From Pseudarthrobacter chlorophenolicus A6 (GTDB lineage: Bacteria; Actinomycetota; Actinomycetes; Actinomycetales; Micrococcaceae), in the NCBI RefSeq assembly GCF_000022025.1, contig NC_011886.1, positions 1,994,980 to 2,058,979 on the forward strand: DNA of 64,000 nt, written 5' to 3'. Every line of letters begins with the position of its first letter. Position 1 is the stretch's first letter. The notes beneath the pieces were generated by a model. The model was not told the origin of the DNA. It saw only the letters and a program-made list of their open reading frames with translations, and made no database searches. A program made the position numbers and the translations under genes. Positions 24,843 through 34,115 of this stretch are shown piece after piece.

Positions 24843-25529
24843 TCAGCTGCCGGAACTGATGAATTCCGCCACCGGCGCCGCCAAGGATGCACCAACCTGG
24901 TCAGCAGGCCGTTTGGCGCCGGCCACGGCAAATGAATGGTCACCGCCGTCCACCCACTCCAGGACCGCCGTGGGACCGATCCTGGCGACTACCCCCTCCA
25001 ACAGGTGTGCGGTGGCAAAGGTGTCCCGGCTGCCCTGCAGGAACAGCATGGGTGTGGCCAGCCCGTACAGGTGTTCGTCGCGGAGCTTCTCCGGTTTGCC
25101 CGGCGGGTGCAGCGGGTAGCCCAGGTAGATGAGGCCGGCCGCCGGCATCCCCTCGGCCACGGCCATTGACGCCATCCGGCCGCCAAACGATTTGCCGCAG
25201 GCCCACACGGGACCCGTGTCACCGTGGACCGTTGCCTGCTCCGCTGCGGTGTCCATAACGGCCCGCCACGTGGCGATGGCCAGCGGAGGGCGGTCCGGAA
25301 ACTTGCGACCCGCTTCACAGTAGGGGAAGTTGAACCGGAGCGTGGCCAGCCCCAGTTCGTTCAGGGCATCGGTGAACCCGCGCAGGAACGGGTGCTCCAT
25401 CCCGGCACCGGCACCATGCGCCACCACCACAGTAGGCACGGGGCCCGCCGGGTTGCCAGGGCGGGCGTAAAGGGCGGAGACGGCGGTATCGCCCACCGGG
25501 ATGGACAGGTGCTGATCGGTTGCGGGCAT
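24843..25529 (-). CDS. Alpha/beta-hydrolase family protein (KANL3/TEX30-like)
   Basis: A 228-residue alpha/beta hydrolase of the dienelactone-hydrolase-like type. The first strand and loop are VVVAHGAGAGMEHPFL, the nucleophile elbow is GKSFGGRM with Ser as nucleophile, the acid Asp lies in LFLQGSRDTFA, and the catalytic His is in GGDHSF. Natural substrates of this subfamily are not known. The ATG at 25529 is used because the conserved fold begins there; the frame continues to 26030 but overlaps the divergent ligase-type gene. CATGAT sits 6 nt upstream, a weak leaderless-type -10. Confidence 0.82.
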   Translation of the reverse strand: MPATDQHLSIPVGDTAVSALYARPGNPAGPVPTVVVAHGAGAGMEHPFLRGFTDALNELGLATLRFNFPYCEAGRKFPDRPPLAIATWRAVMDTAAEQATVHGDTGPVWACGKSFGGRMASMAVAEGMPAAGLIYLGYPLHPPGKPEKLRDEHLYGLATPMLFLQGSRDTFATAHLLEGVVARIGPTAVLEWVDGGDHSFAVAGAKRPADQVGASLAAPVAEFISSGS

Positions 25530-25586
25530 GGATCCATCATGCCGGACAGGGCAGGGCAAATGTGCTGCCGTGCGGACAGCGGGGTG

Positions 25587-25598
25587 TACGTTGTCCCC
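25587..25598 (+). promoter_or_regulatory. Leaderless-type -10 (TACGTT) of the LigD polymerase gene
   Basis: TACGTT ends 6 nt before the ATG at 25599, and no ribosome site is present. It supports this ATG over longer in-frame starts. Confidence 0.55.
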
Positions 25599-26621
25599 AT
25601 GGCGAGCGAACAGACCACCATCACCGTCCCGGGCCCCCATGGCGAGCGCGAGATGCGCATTTCCAGCCCCAGCAGGGTCCTGTTCCCGGACCTGGGCCTG
25701 ACCAAGCTGGATCTCGCCCGGTATATCTGCGAAGTAGGGGAGGCATTCATCGCAGCGAACGGGGACCGTCCGGTGTCCCTGCAGCGGTACTCCGACAACA
25801 TCGACGGCGAGATGTTCTTCTCGAAGAACCCGCCCCGCGGCACCCCGGATTTCGTCCGGTCCGTCAAGGTGGTCTACCCGAGCGCGCGTTCCCATCCCCA
25901 GCTGGTGCTGGACGAGCCGGCAGCCGCAGTCTGGGCCGTGCAGATGAACACTGTGGTGTTCCACCCGTGGCCGTCCCGGGCGGAGAACACGGACAACCCG
26001 GACCAGCTCCGGATCGACCTTGACCCGCAACCCGGTACGGATTTCGACGACGCCATACCGGCGGCCCAGGTGCTGCGGGATGTCCTGGCCGAGGCCGGAC
26101 TCGAGTCGTTCATTAAGACCTCAGGCAACCGCGGCCTGCATGTTTATGCTCCGATTGAACCGGTCCGCGAATTCCTGGACGTCCGGCACGCCGTTATTGC
26201 CGCAGCCCGCGAGGTGGAACGGCGGATGCCGGACAAGGTGACCACGGCGTGGTGGAAGGAGGAACGCGGTGAGCGGATCTTCCTGGACTTCAACCAGGCC
26301 AACCGCGACCGGACCATCGCGGGCGCCTACAGCCCCCGGGCCCTGCCGCACGCCCCGGTCTCCTGTCCCATCACGTGGGACGAACTGGAAACCACTGATC
26401 CCCGGAAGTTCACCGTACTCACCGTCCCCGACCGGCTGAAGACCGTTGGCGACCCCTGGGCAGGGTTCGGGGAAAAGCCCGGCAGCATCGGCACGCTGCT
26501 CGAGTGGTGGGACAGGGATATTAGGGACGGGCTCGGCGAGATGCCGTTCCCGCCGGACTATCCAAAGATGCCCGGCGAACCGCCGAGGGTGCAGCCGAGC
26601 CGCGCAAAGAAGCAGGACTGA
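25599..26621 (+). CDS. ligD: LigD polymerase domain protein (stand-alone PolDom)
   Basis: A 340-residue protein matching the primase-polymerase domain of bacterial LigD. Catalytic acidic residues are in LRIDLDPQPGTDFDDA, the SxH-type motif in KTSGNRGLHVYAPI, and the closing part has FLDFNQANRDRTIAGAYSPR. Such domains fill gaps and add ribonucleotides during non-homologous end joining with Ku and an ATP-dependent ligase. Neither the ligase nor the phosphoesterase domain is fused here, and no ku gene is in the window, so the partners must be elsewhere. It is divergent from the hydrolase and convergent with the YciO-like gene. Confidence 0.87.
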   Translation: MASEQTTITVPGPHGEREMRISSPSRVLFPDLGLTKLDLARYICEVGEAFIAANGDRPVSLQRYSDNIDGEMFFSKNPPRGTPDFVRSVKVVYPSARSHPQLVLDEPAAAVWAVQMNTVVFHPWPSRAENTDNPDQLRIDLDPQPGTDFDDAIPAAQVLRDVLAEAGLESFIKTSGNRGLHVYAPIEPVREFLDVRHAVIAAAREVERRMPDKVTTAWWKEERGERIFLDFNQANRDRTIAGAYSPRALPHAPVSCPITWDELETTDPRKFTVLTVPDRLKTVGDPWAGFGEKPGSIGTLLEWWDRDIRDGLGEMPFPPDYPKMPGEPPRVQPSRAKKQD

Positions 26622-26662
26622 GCCGCACCCCTCGAACGTGAACGACTGACACGGACACGCCT

Positions 26663-26688
26663 GCCGCCGTCGTAATTACGACGGCGGC
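26663..26688. terminator. Perfect 26-nt palindrome between convergent genes
   Basis: A perfect dyad with 13-nt half-sites starting GCCGCCGTCG, centred on TAATTA, lies between the LigD stop and the YciO stop. It can fold on either strand and probably ends both transcripts. Confidence 0.65.
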
Positions 26689-26729
26689 CGGCGGCTAAGT
26701 GCCCAGCGATGGCGGTCTTGCTCCGGCAA

Positions 26730-27350
26730 CTACTCGAAGCGGGACGGGTCGCCCATGCCGTGGCGGACCACCTCGGCCACCCCGCTGGAGAAGTCCACCA
26801 CCGTGGTGGGTTCGGCTCCGCAGTCACCGGCGTCGATCACCGCGTCCACCTGGTGGTCCAGCCGTTCCTTGATCTCCCAGCCCACCGTGAGCGGCTCGTC
26901 CTCGTCCGGCAGCAGCAGCGTGCTGGAGAGCAGCGGTTCACCCAGCTCGGCAAGGAGGGCCTGCACTACCCGGTTGTCCGGGATCCGCACGCCCACGGTC
27001 TTCTTCTTCGGGTGCAGCAGCCGCTTGGGAACCTCCTTGGTGGCGGGGAGGATGAACGTATAGCTGCCGGGGGTCACGGACTTGATGCTCCGGAACACAT
27101 CGTTGCCGATGTTCACGAACTGGCCCAGCTGGGCGAAGTCGCGGCACACCAGGGTGAAGTGGTGCTTGTCATCCAGGTGGCGGATGGTCCGGATCCGGTC
27201 CAGCGCCTCCTTGTTGCCCATCTGTGCCCCCAGCGCATAGCAGGAGTCTGTGGGGTAGGCGATCAGCCCGCCGTCGCGGACGATGCTGACGGCCTGCGCA
27301 ATGGCGCGGGGCTGGGGATCGTGCGGATGAACATCGAAGAATCTGGCCAT
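26730..27350 (-). CDS. Sua5/YciO/YrdC-family threonylcarbamoyl-AMP synthase-like protein
   Basis: A 206-residue protein of the YrdC-like fold. GGLIAYPTDSCYALGAQ is the ATP/threonine-binding start of the domain, followed by KHHFTLVCRDFAQLGQF, GSYTFILPATKEVP and VGVRIPDN. The sequence is closer to the YciO branch than to the essential TsaC/Sua5 enzyme that makes threonylcarbamoyl-AMP for tRNA t6A. The main t6A enzyme may be elsewhere. The start is set to the ATG at 27350 because TAGGCT lies exactly 6 nt upstream; a GTG at 27353 would add one residue. Confidence 0.87.
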   Translation of the reverse strand: MARFFDVHPHDPQPRAIAQAVSIVRDGGLIAYPTDSCYALGAQMGNKEALDRIRTIRHLDDKHHFTLVCRDFAQLGQFVNIGNDVFRSIKSVTPGSYTFILPATKEVPKRLLHPKKKTVGVRIPDNRVVQALLAELGEPLLSSTLLLPDEDEPLTVGWEIKERLDHQVDAVIDAGDCGAEPTTVVDFSSGVAEVVRHGMGDPSRFE

Positions 27351-27362
27351 CACCTGAGCCTA
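27351..27362 (-). promoter_or_regulatory. Leaderless-type -10 (TAGGCT) of the YciO-like gene
   Basis: Read on the minus strand, TAGGCT is followed by 6 nt and then the ATG at 27350. It is one of several identical TAGGCT elements in the window. Confidence 0.55.
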
Positions 27363-27398
27363 CTTTCCTCCGGTCCGTAAGGCACCACTTTCACCCGG

Positions 27399-29375
27399 TC
27401 AGCCGACGTGGACCCACGGGCGTTGGGTCACATCCGGTTCAGCCTCGCGCAGGATTTCACGCGTCACCGGGGCAATCTCGCCCTCGCCGAGCACCAGGAA
27501 CCGCAGGAGGTTGGACACCGGGTTGCCTTCGGTCCAGCGGAAGTAGATGTGCGGCATCAGGCCCGTGACATCCCGGATATGGAGGAGTACCGAGGCGATG
27601 GTGTTGGGCACCACCGGGCCGTGGACTTCCAGCACGGGGTAGCCGTGGCGGAGGACGCCCCGTACTTCGAGGGCCGTTTCGAAGTCCGAGGAGTCGTCCA
27701 CCATCACTTCCAGGAACAGGGGCGTGGCATTGTCCGGGAAGTGGCTCGCCTCAGTGGCGGAGGCCAGCTTCCGGCGGTACGCCTCGGCGGACTGGCGCAG
27801 TGGCTCGTGGGCGATGATCCCGATGGGACCGGCTACCGCGGAGGTGACGAACTCGAGCGCCTCGGTGTCCAGCCGGACATGGGTGGCGTGCAGCTCGAAG
27901 GACCGGAGCACCCTGGACAGCAGGGAGATGGCCACGATCGCCAGGATGAAGAACCCGGCAATCCGGATGCCCTCGGGCCGCTCGAAGATGTTGGCCACCG
28001 TGGTGTAGAGGAACAGCAGCGCAATGATGGCGAATCCGATGCTCCTGCGCCGTTGCCGCAGCCGGCGCGCGGACAACGTCACCGCGACTGCGGCGGAGGT
28101 CATCAGCACCAGGACGCCGGTGGCGTAGGCGCCGCCCTGGGCATCGACGTCGGCCTCGAACAGCACCGTGATGAGGACACCCGTCAGCGTGAAGACCAGC
28201 ACCAGGGGACGGACCGCTTTGGCCCACTCCGGCGCCATCCCGTAGCGGGGCAGGTACCGCGGCACAAGGTTCAGGAGCCCCGCCATCGCGGAGGCCCCGG
28301 CAAACCACAGGATGGCGATGGTGCTGACGTCGTACACCGTGCCGAACTCCGGGCCAAGGTAGGTGTGGGCCAGGAACGCCAGGGCACGTCCGTTCGCTTC
28401 GCCGCCGGGCTGGAACTGCTGCTCCGGTATCAGGACCACCGTGGCGAAACTGCTGGTGATCAGGAACGTGCTCATGATCAGGGCGGCAGTGGTCAGCATG
28501 CGGCGGGTACCGCGGATCCGCCCCGCAGGGTTGGCCTCGGTGTCACCGGCGCCGCCCCGGATCTGCGGCATGACGGCCACGCCCGTCTCAAACCCGGACA
28601 GCCCCAGGGCCAGGCGCGGGAACACCAGCAGCGCCACGGCCACCGCCATGAGGGGGTTTCCATGGCTGGTGGTGAGGGCATCCCACCATCCGCTGACCGC
28701 CACCGGGTGGGTGGCCGCCTCGGCGAGCGCCCGGGCAACCACCACCACGTTCAGCGCCAGGTACACGGCCACCAGGACCACCGCGATGCCGATGGCCTCC
28801 TTGAAGCCCCGCAAAAACACTGCCGCAAGGAGGCCCAACAGCACCAGGGTGATGGCGACGTTCTGGCCGTGCATCCAGCCCGGGGCGAAGGGGTTCTCGA
28901 TCAGGTGGGCGGTGGCGTCGGCGGCAGACAGGGTCATGGTGATCATGAAGTCCGTTGCCGCGAAGCCGAGCAGGACCAGGACCAGCAGCTTGCCGCCCCA
29001 GCGTGGCAGGAGGCGTTCAAGCATGGCGATGGACCCTTCGCCGCGCGGGCTCTCCGCCGCCACCCGGCGGTATACGGGAAGCGCACCGAACAGGGTAACC
29101 GCCACCAGCACCAGGGTGGCGAGCGGGGAGATGGCGCCGGCGGCCAGGGCAGCGATCGCGGGCTGGTAGCCCAGGGTGGAGAAGTAGTCCACGCCCGTCA
29201 GGCACATCACCTGCCACCAGTGGTGCTTCCGGTGCCCGCTGGTTGCCACACCTCCCGGGCCCTGGTGCGTGCCCTTGGTGTCCTGAAGCCCAAACAGCAG
29301 CCAGTTCTTCATCGCCACGCCCCGGGGGAGCGGCGGGGCCGAGGGGTCAGCCGGGGGCCGGCTCATGGTGGTCAT
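27399..29375 (-). CDS. APC-superfamily permease with soluble C-terminal domain
   Basis: A 658-residue transporter. After a short basic start, about 12 hydrophobic segments run from near residue 65 ([20 protein letters not shown]) to near 490. A soluble region of about 150 residues then includes [27 protein letters not shown]. This size and two-part layout recall KimA-type potassium importers of the APC superfamily more than simple amino-acid permeases. Position supports this: it lies divergently next to a KdpD/KdpE-like pair, with no kdpFABC in sight. The start at 29375 is chosen because AAAGG is 7 nt upstream; an in-frame ATG at 29381 is too close to that site. The substrate is inferred. Confidence 0.8.
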   Translation of the reverse strand: MTTMSRPPADPSAPPLPRGVAMKNWLLFGLQDTKGTHQGPGGVATSGHRKHHWWQVMCLTGVDYFSTLGYQPAIAALAAGAISPLATLVLVAVTLFGALPVYRRVAAESPRGEGSIAMLERLLPRWGGKLLVLVLLGFAATDFMITMTLSAADATAHLIENPFAPGWMHGQNVAITLVLLGLLAAVFLRGFKEAIGIAVVLVAVYLALNVVVVARALAEAATHPVAVSGWWDALTTSHGNPLMAVAVALLVFPRLALGLSGFETGVAVMPQIRGGAGDTEANPAGRIRGTRRMLTTAALIMSTFLITSSFATVVLIPEQQFQPGGEANGRALAFLAHTYLGPEFGTVYDVSTIAILWFAGASAMAGLLNLVPRYLPRYGMAPEWAKAVRPLVLVFTLTGVLITVLFEADVDAQGGAYATGVLVLMTSAAVAVTLSARRLRQRRRSIGFAIIALLFLYTTVANIFERPEGIRIAGFFILAIVAISLLSRVLRSFELHATHVRLDTEALEFVTSAVAGPIGIIAHEPLRQSAEAYRRKLASATEASHFPDNATPLFLEVMVDDSSDFETALEVRGVLRHGYPVLEVHGPVVPNTIASVLLHIRDVTGLMPHIYFRWTEGNPVSNLLRFLVLGEGEIAPVTREILREAEPDVTQRPWVHVG

Positions 29376-29558
29376 CGCCATGCCTTTCGAATCACAGTCC
29401 CGGCACGCCGCCGGGCACAGCCGAACGTAGCACCGGGCACAGCCCGGGGAACCGGCAAACGGGCGATCTTGATGCATCCTTAACGCCGTTGTGAGCGGAC
29501 CCACACCACGTGGGCCCACAGCGCGTCCACCAGCCGTAACGGTGGAAGAATGTGCCTC

Positions 29559-31472
29559 ATGGCAACCGAACGGATCGTCGCCGGCCTCAAGGGCAGGGAC
29601 GACGACGAACTCCTGGTCAAGCGCGCCGCGCGCCTTGCCGGGCGCGGCGGCGGGAAGTTGCTGGCGGTACATGTGAGGACCCCGTCAGGGACCCGCGGCG
29701 ACTCGCCGCGCGCCCTCGAAGACCTGCGCCGGACAGTGGCCGGCGTGGGCGGCGAATACCACGCGCTCGCCGGAACGGACGTCGCTCAGTCCCTGCTGGA
29801 CTACGCACGGTCGGTGCAGGCAACGCACATCCTGGTGGGACAGTCCCGGCGGCGGCGGATTGCGGGACTGTTCCGCGGCAGCGTTGAATCCCGGGTGGTG
29901 CGCGACGCAGGCGACATCGACGTGCAGGTGGTGCCCCGTGACCCGGCCGTCCACCCGTTGCGGCGTGTGCGGACCGAACTCGGCCGGGGCAGGACCCTGG
30001 CGGGATTCGCGCTCGCGGCCATCCTTCCCGCGGCCCTGCAGCTGCTCCTTGCGGTGGTGGAGCACAGCGTGGCTACGGCAGTGCTGGTGCAGCTGGCCGG
30101 AGCGGTGGCCGTCGCCCTGGTGGGCGGGCTCTGGCCGGCGGTGGCCGGTGCACTGTGGAGCAGCCTGCTGGTCAACTACTTTTCCACTCCGCCCGTGGGG
30201 GACCTCGCCATCCACGACCCCCAGGACGTCCTGGCACTGGGCGTTTTCGTGGGGGTATCCGTTGCCGTGGCCGGCGTGGTGGACGGATCGGCCCGCCGCT
30301 CCAAAGAAGCGGCTCTCGCCCGGGCCGAAGCAGCCACCCTGGCTGACCTGGCCCTGGGAGCCTCCCGCTCCGAGGACTCGCTGCAGGCGCTGCTCTCGGA
30401 ATCCCTCAGCGTTTTCGGGGTCGCCGGCGCGGCCGTGGTCACGGCCGGACCTCCGCGGCACGGCTGGGAGCTTGTGGCGGGAGCAGGGGACATCGCGGGC
30501 TGGGAAGGGGGACCGGAGGGCGCGGCGGCGCGGACTGCCGAAGAGCTGGACGGCGGTACGTGGCTGGTGCTGTTCGGGCGGGAGATTCCCCGTGCGGAGC
30601 GCAGGCTGGTGGACGCTTTCGGGGTTCATGTCAGGGCACGGCTGGAGCGGCGGCAGCTGGAAGCAAGCAGGCTGGAGATTTCCCGCCTTGCGGAGGGGAA
30701 CGCCATGCGGACCGCCATCCTCCGGGCAGTGTCCCATGATCTCCGGACGCCGCTGGCGGGGATCAAGCTGGCTGCCGGGGGCCTGCTCCAGGACGGCGTT
30801 GGCTACGGTCCGGACGAACGGCGGGAACTGCTGGAAACCATTGATGAATGCACCGACCGGCTGGATGGGCTGGTGGGCAACCTCCTGGACATGTCCAGGA
30901 TTACGGCCCAGTCCGTTGAACCCCTGCTGGAACCCGTCCGGTGGCGGGACGCCGTGGACCATGCCCTCCGGACGTGCCCTCCCGGCGCCGTCACGGTGGC
31001 GCTTCCGGCCAACATGCCGGCTGTGGAAGCGGACCCCGGGCTGCTGGAGCGCGCCATCGCCAACATCGTGGAGAACGCGCTCAAGTACGCCCCCGGGGCA
31101 GGCATCACCGTGTCCGGGACGCCCGTTCAGCTGGGCGGCGCCGCCCCGGGCGGCCACCCAGCCGGCGAGCTGCGCGTCGTTGACCACGGCCCGGGTGTTC
31201 CGGCCCGCAAGGTGGTGGAGATGTTCCAGCCATTCCAACGGCTGGGGGATGCGGACCAAGGGACCGGGATCGGGCTGGGACTGGCCGTGGCACAGGGGTT
31301 CGTGCAGGCAATGCGCGGAAGCCTCGACGCTGAAGAGACACCGGGTGGCGGGCTGACGATGGTGATCCGCCTGCCACTGTCCGCCGGGCCACCCGTCACA
31401 GGATCTTCAGATGACGGCCGTGCACTCACGGGCCCTGGTGCCGGAGGCACGGCGGGAGGGGCGCAGGAATGA
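29559..31472 (+). CDS. KdpD-like sensor histidine kinase (UspA-DUF4118-HisKA-HATPase)
   Basis: A 637-residue membrane kinase. Residues 1-125 form a UspA-like domain with [18 protein letters not shown] near its end. Four membrane helices (DUF4118 type) lie at about 145-235, then a GAF-like linker. The HisKA motif [12 protein letters not shown] has the phosphoaccepting His at 393, and the ATPase has [18 protein letters not shown] and [13 protein letters not shown]. The classical N-terminal KdpD P-loop domain is missing. It should phosphorylate the response regulator whose start overlaps its stop (ATGA). Ionic or potassium stress is the likely cue by analogy with KdpD. Confidence 0.88.
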   Translation: MATERIVAGLKGRDDDELLVKRAARLAGRGGGKLLAVHVRTPSGTRGDSPRALEDLRRTVAGVGGEYHALAGTDVAQSLLDYARSVQATHILVGQSRRRRIAGLFRGSVESRVVRDAGDIDVQVVPRDPAVHPLRRVRTELGRGRTLAGFALAAILPAALQLLLAVVEHSVATAVLVQLAGAVAVALVGGLWPAVAGALWSSLLVNYFSTPPVGDLAIHDPQDVLALGVFVGVSVAVAGVVDGSARRSKEAALARAEAATLADLALGASRSEDSLQALLSESLSVFGVAGAAVVTAGPPRHGWELVAGAGDIAGWEGGPEGAAARTAEELDGGTWLVLFGREIPRAERRLVDAFGVHVRARLERRQLEASRLEISRLAEGNAMRTAILRAVSHDLRTPLAGIKLAAGGLLQDGVGYGPDERRELLETIDECTDRLDGLVGNLLDMSRITAQSVEPLLEPVRWRDAVDHALRTCPPGAVTVALPANMPAVEADPGLLERAIANIVENALKYAPGAGITVSGTPVQLGGAAPGGHPAGELRVVDHGPGVPARKVVEMFQPFQRLGDADQGTGIGLGLAVAQGFVQAMRGSLDAEETPGGGLTMVIRLPLSAGPPVTGSSDDGRALTGPGAGGTAGGAQE

Positions 31473-32191
31473 CCCAGGAGAACCACGATACGACGGCGGC
31501 CGGCGCGGCTGCGGCCCACGCCAGGGTGCTGGTGGTGGACGATGATCCCCATCTCCTGAAGGCGCTGCGGATCACCCTCGCCGCCCACGGCTACGCCGTG
31601 GACGCCGCTTCCGACGGGGCCTCGGCGCTTGTTGCAGCCTCGCGGCACGCACCGGACCTGCTGATCCTGGACCTGGGACTGCCGGACATGGACGGCGTCG
31701 ATGTGCTGCGCGACCTGCGGCGGTGGAGCACCCTGCCTGTCCTGGTGCTGTCGGCGCGGCATGGCTCGGCGGACAAGGTGGGCGCCCTGGACGCCGGCGC
31801 AGATGACTACATCACCAAGCCCTTCGGGCTGGACGAACTCCTGGCACGGCTGCGGGCCCTGCAGCGCCGTGTCCCTGCCCCGGAAGCGGCACCCGTGGTG
31901 GCGTCCGCCGCGTTCAGCGTGGATCTGGCAGCCCGCCGGGTGGACCGCGGCGGCAGTGCGGTTCGGCTGACGCCCACAGAGTGGAAGATCCTCGAAATCC
32001 TGGTCCTGAACCCTAACCGGCTCATCACGCAGCAGCAGCTGCTGGCACGGGTGTGGGGTCCCGGCTATGTCAAGGAAGCCAACTACCTGCGCGTCTACAT
32101 GGCGCAGCTGCGCCGGAAGCTGGAGGCCGACGCCGGCAAGCCGCGGCACCTGCTCACGGAACCCGGCATCGGGTACCGGTTCGTGCCCTGA
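31469..32191 (+). CDS. kdpE: KdpE-like OmpR-family response regulator
   Basis: A 240-residue regulator. The receiver domain has the acidic pair in VLVVDDDPHLL, the phosphorylated Asp68 in LLILDLGLPDMDG, the Ser in VLVLSARHG and the Lys in DDYITKPFG. The C-terminal winged helix (RLTPTEWKILEILVLNPNRLI to YLRVYMAQLRRKLE) is of OmpR/PhoB type and closest in style to KdpE. It is translated by ATGA coupling from the kinase gene. Likely targets are potassium-uptake promoters, including that of the divergent APC transporter. Confidence 0.9.
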   Translation: MTQENHDTTAAGAAAAHARVLVVDDDPHLLKALRITLAAHGYAVDAASDGASALVAASRHAPDLLILDLGLPDMDGVDVLRDLRRWSTLPVLVLSARHGSADKVGALDAGADDYITKPFGLDELLARLRALQRRVPAPEAAPVVASAAFSVDLAARRVDRGGSAVRLTPTEWKILEILVLNPNRLITQQQLLARVWGPGYVKEANYLRVYMAQLRRKLEADAGKPRHLLTEPGIGYRFVP

Positions 32192-32295
32192 CCACCCGCC
32201 CGGGTCGGCCGCCCACAACCCCTACCCCCGGAAGCGGCCATGGGGCAGGATGTTGTCTGGTCCATGACCACGACACCACGCGAAGGAGATCCAGT

Positions 32296-32730
32296 ATGCC
32301 GACCATCCTCAACCCGTACATCAGCTTCCGGGACAACGCCCGCGAGGCCCTGAACTTCTACCAGTCAGTCTTTGGCGGCGACCTGCGGGTCAGCACCTTC
32401 GGTGAATACCAGATGGCCGAGGACCCGGCGGAAGCGGACAAGATCATGCACGGCATGCTGACCACGCCCAGCGGCCTGGTGCTCATGGGCTCGGACACCC
32501 CCAGCCACATGGAATTCAGCGAGGGCTCCGCCATCTCCATTTCCCTCAGCGGCGAGGATGAAACGGAACTGCGCGGCTACTACGACAAGCTCAGCAGCGA
32601 CGGCGGCTCCGTCACCGTTCCGATGGAGAAATCCCCGTGGGGTGACGTCTTCGGCATGTGCACGGACCGGTTCGGCGTGGCGTGGCTGGTCAACGCCAAC
32701 GCGGGGGAGCGTTCCGCAGACGCCCCCTGA
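32296..32730 (+). CDS. VOC-superfamily protein (PhnB/glyoxalase-like)
   Basis: A 144-residue protein of the PhnB-like branch of the vicinal oxygen chelate fold: PYISFRDNAREALNFYQSVFGGDL at the N terminus (two segments), a mid-region DKIMHGMLTTPSGLVLMGSD, and WGDVFGMCTDRFGVAWLVN at the C terminus. Members bind metal or small ligands; function for this branch is generally unassigned. A strong GAAGGAG site precedes the ATG. It is a single gene closed by a hairpin at 32750. Confidence 0.85.
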   Translation: MPTILNPYISFRDNAREALNFYQSVFGGDLRVSTFGEYQMAEDPAEADKIMHGMLTTPSGLVLMGSDTPSHMEFSEGSAISISLSGEDETELRGYYDKLSSDGGSVTVPMEKSPWGDVFGMCTDRFGVAWLVNANAGERSADAP

Positions 32731-32749
32731 TCCGGCGGCCAAACCAACG

Positions 32750-32785
32750 AAGGGCACCCCCGCGGATCACCGCAGGGGTGCCCTT
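32750..32785. terminator. Strong bidirectional hairpin
   Basis: AAGGGCACCCC pairs with GGGGTGCCCTT, with a further GCGG/CCGC inner stem and a short loop. It lies between the convergent VOC and methyltransferase genes and presents A/T-flanked ends on both strands. Confidence 0.7.
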
Positions 32786-32803
32786 CCCGGTTCCTGGCCG
32801 GAC

Positions 32804-33886
32804 CTACACGGACGCCACGAAGTACGCGTTGAAGGGATCCTCCGCCAGGTCCAGCACCCGGACCTCATTGAACCCGGCGCCGCGCAGCATGGCTTCAGCC
32901 TGCTGGACTCCCCACACCGTGCCCAGGCCGTCGCCGTCCTGGGCCAGCGAAACGGACATGCAGTGCGTGGTGGAGATGGCGTAAAGGAAGGCCGCCCACG
33001 GGAGATCCACGTTCTCTTCCAGGTTGCTGGAGGCCTTGATGTCCACCATCAGGAAGGTGCCGCCGGGCTTGAGTGCCCGCCGGATGTTCCGCAGCACCGC
33101 CGCCGGGTGGGCCTGGTCGTGGACGGCGTCGAACACGGTGATGAGGTCCAGCTCTTCCCGGAGCTCCAGCGCCGCAGCATCGGCGAGCTCAAACCGGACG
33201 TTGGCGAGTCCCAGTTGCTGCGCTTCGGTCCTGCCGGCGTCGATGGCCTCCTCGAAGAAGTCGTAGCCCGTGAAGCTGCTGGCGGGAAAGGCCTGCGCCA
33301 TCAGGTTGATGGCGTGGCCGGCGCCGCAGCCGATGTCGGCTACGGTAATCCCGGCCTGCAGGTCCGACACCCTGCCGGACAGCGGAAGGATCACATCCAC
33401 CAGTGAGAAGTCGTGCACTGAAGCGCTGTCCGCGGCCTGGATCGCGACGAAACCCGGGTATTCGGCGTAGTGCAGCCCGCCGCCGGTGCGGAACTTCCCG
33501 GCGACCTTTCCCGCCACCTCGCCCATGAGCGTGACAAACGTCAGGGTCCTGGCGAGGTTGTCCACGCCGGTCCCGGTCATGGACGGCACGTAGGCAGGAT
33601 CCAGTGCGTAGGTTTTCGTGGCTGGCCCGTAGTGGACGATGCCGGTGGTGACCATGCCGCCCAGCCACTCGCGGACGTAGCGTTCATTGAGCCCGGAAGC
33701 GTCCGCAATCTGCGTGCTCGTGGCGGGTGGAAGGGCGGCGAGCACATCAAAGAGCCCTGTCTGGTGGCCGATGCTGATCAGAACGGCGGCAGATCCGTCG
33801 TTCAGGATTCCCATCAGCCGCGCGGCGGCCGCGTCAGTGCTTTCGGCCGATGCTTCGGCAGCCGTTTCTGCCTGGTAAGTGGTCAT
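32804..33886 (-). CDS. Class I SAM methyltransferase with N-terminal winged helix (Rv2258c-like)
   Basis: A 360-residue protein. Residues 20-110 form a winged-helix dimerisation region (LISIGHQTGLFDVLAALPP, then IADASGLNERYVREWLGGM). A Rossmann-type methyltransferase follows with motif I VADIGCGAGHAINLMA, an acidic end of strand 2 in FTGYDFFEEAI, and ALKPGGTFLMVDIKA. The plan matches mycobacterial Rv2258c and plant O-methyltransferase-like enzymes; the acceptor is unknown. The ATG at 33886 has AAAGGAC upstream. The LuxR-type regulator on the same strand lies 229 bp upstream and may control it. Confidence 0.85.
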   Translation of the reverse strand: MTTYQAETAAEASAESTDAAAARLMGILNDGSAAVLISIGHQTGLFDVLAALPPATSTQIADASGLNERYVREWLGGMVTTGIVHYGPATKTYALDPAYVPSMTGTGVDNLARTLTFVTLMGEVAGKVAGKFRTGGGLHYAEYPGFVAIQAADSASVHDFSLVDVILPLSGRVSDLQAGITVADIGCGAGHAINLMAQAFPASSFTGYDFFEEAIDAGRTEAQQLGLANVRFELADAAALELREELDLITVFDAVHDQAHPAAVLRNIRRALKPGGTFLMVDIKASSNLEENVDLPWAAFLYAISTTHCMSVSLAQDGDGLGTVWGVQQAEAMLRGAGFNEVRVLDLAEDPFNAYFVASV

Positions 33887-34115
33887 CGTCGTGTCCTTTG
33901 TCCCATCCCCGGCCCGGCCGTCGGCCCGGCGGGGCTGTCCGGTCTTTCCGGATGCCTCAAACCTAGGACCGGGGATGAGGTGCCCGCGTCGGGCGGATGA
34001 TGCATCCTGGCCACGCCGGTGTGGTGCGGATGCTGCAGACGGCACCATGGGGGGAGCACGACGGCGGCACGCGCCCGGTGCGCCACCCGCGGAAGGTTCG
34101 TCCCGGCGTCGTGCG

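Noticed and set aside
27408..29483. A 691-codon plus-strand frame opposite the APC transporter
   Set aside because: Antisense shadow with repetitive His/Gln/Gly composition; the transporter on the other strand has clear membrane segments.
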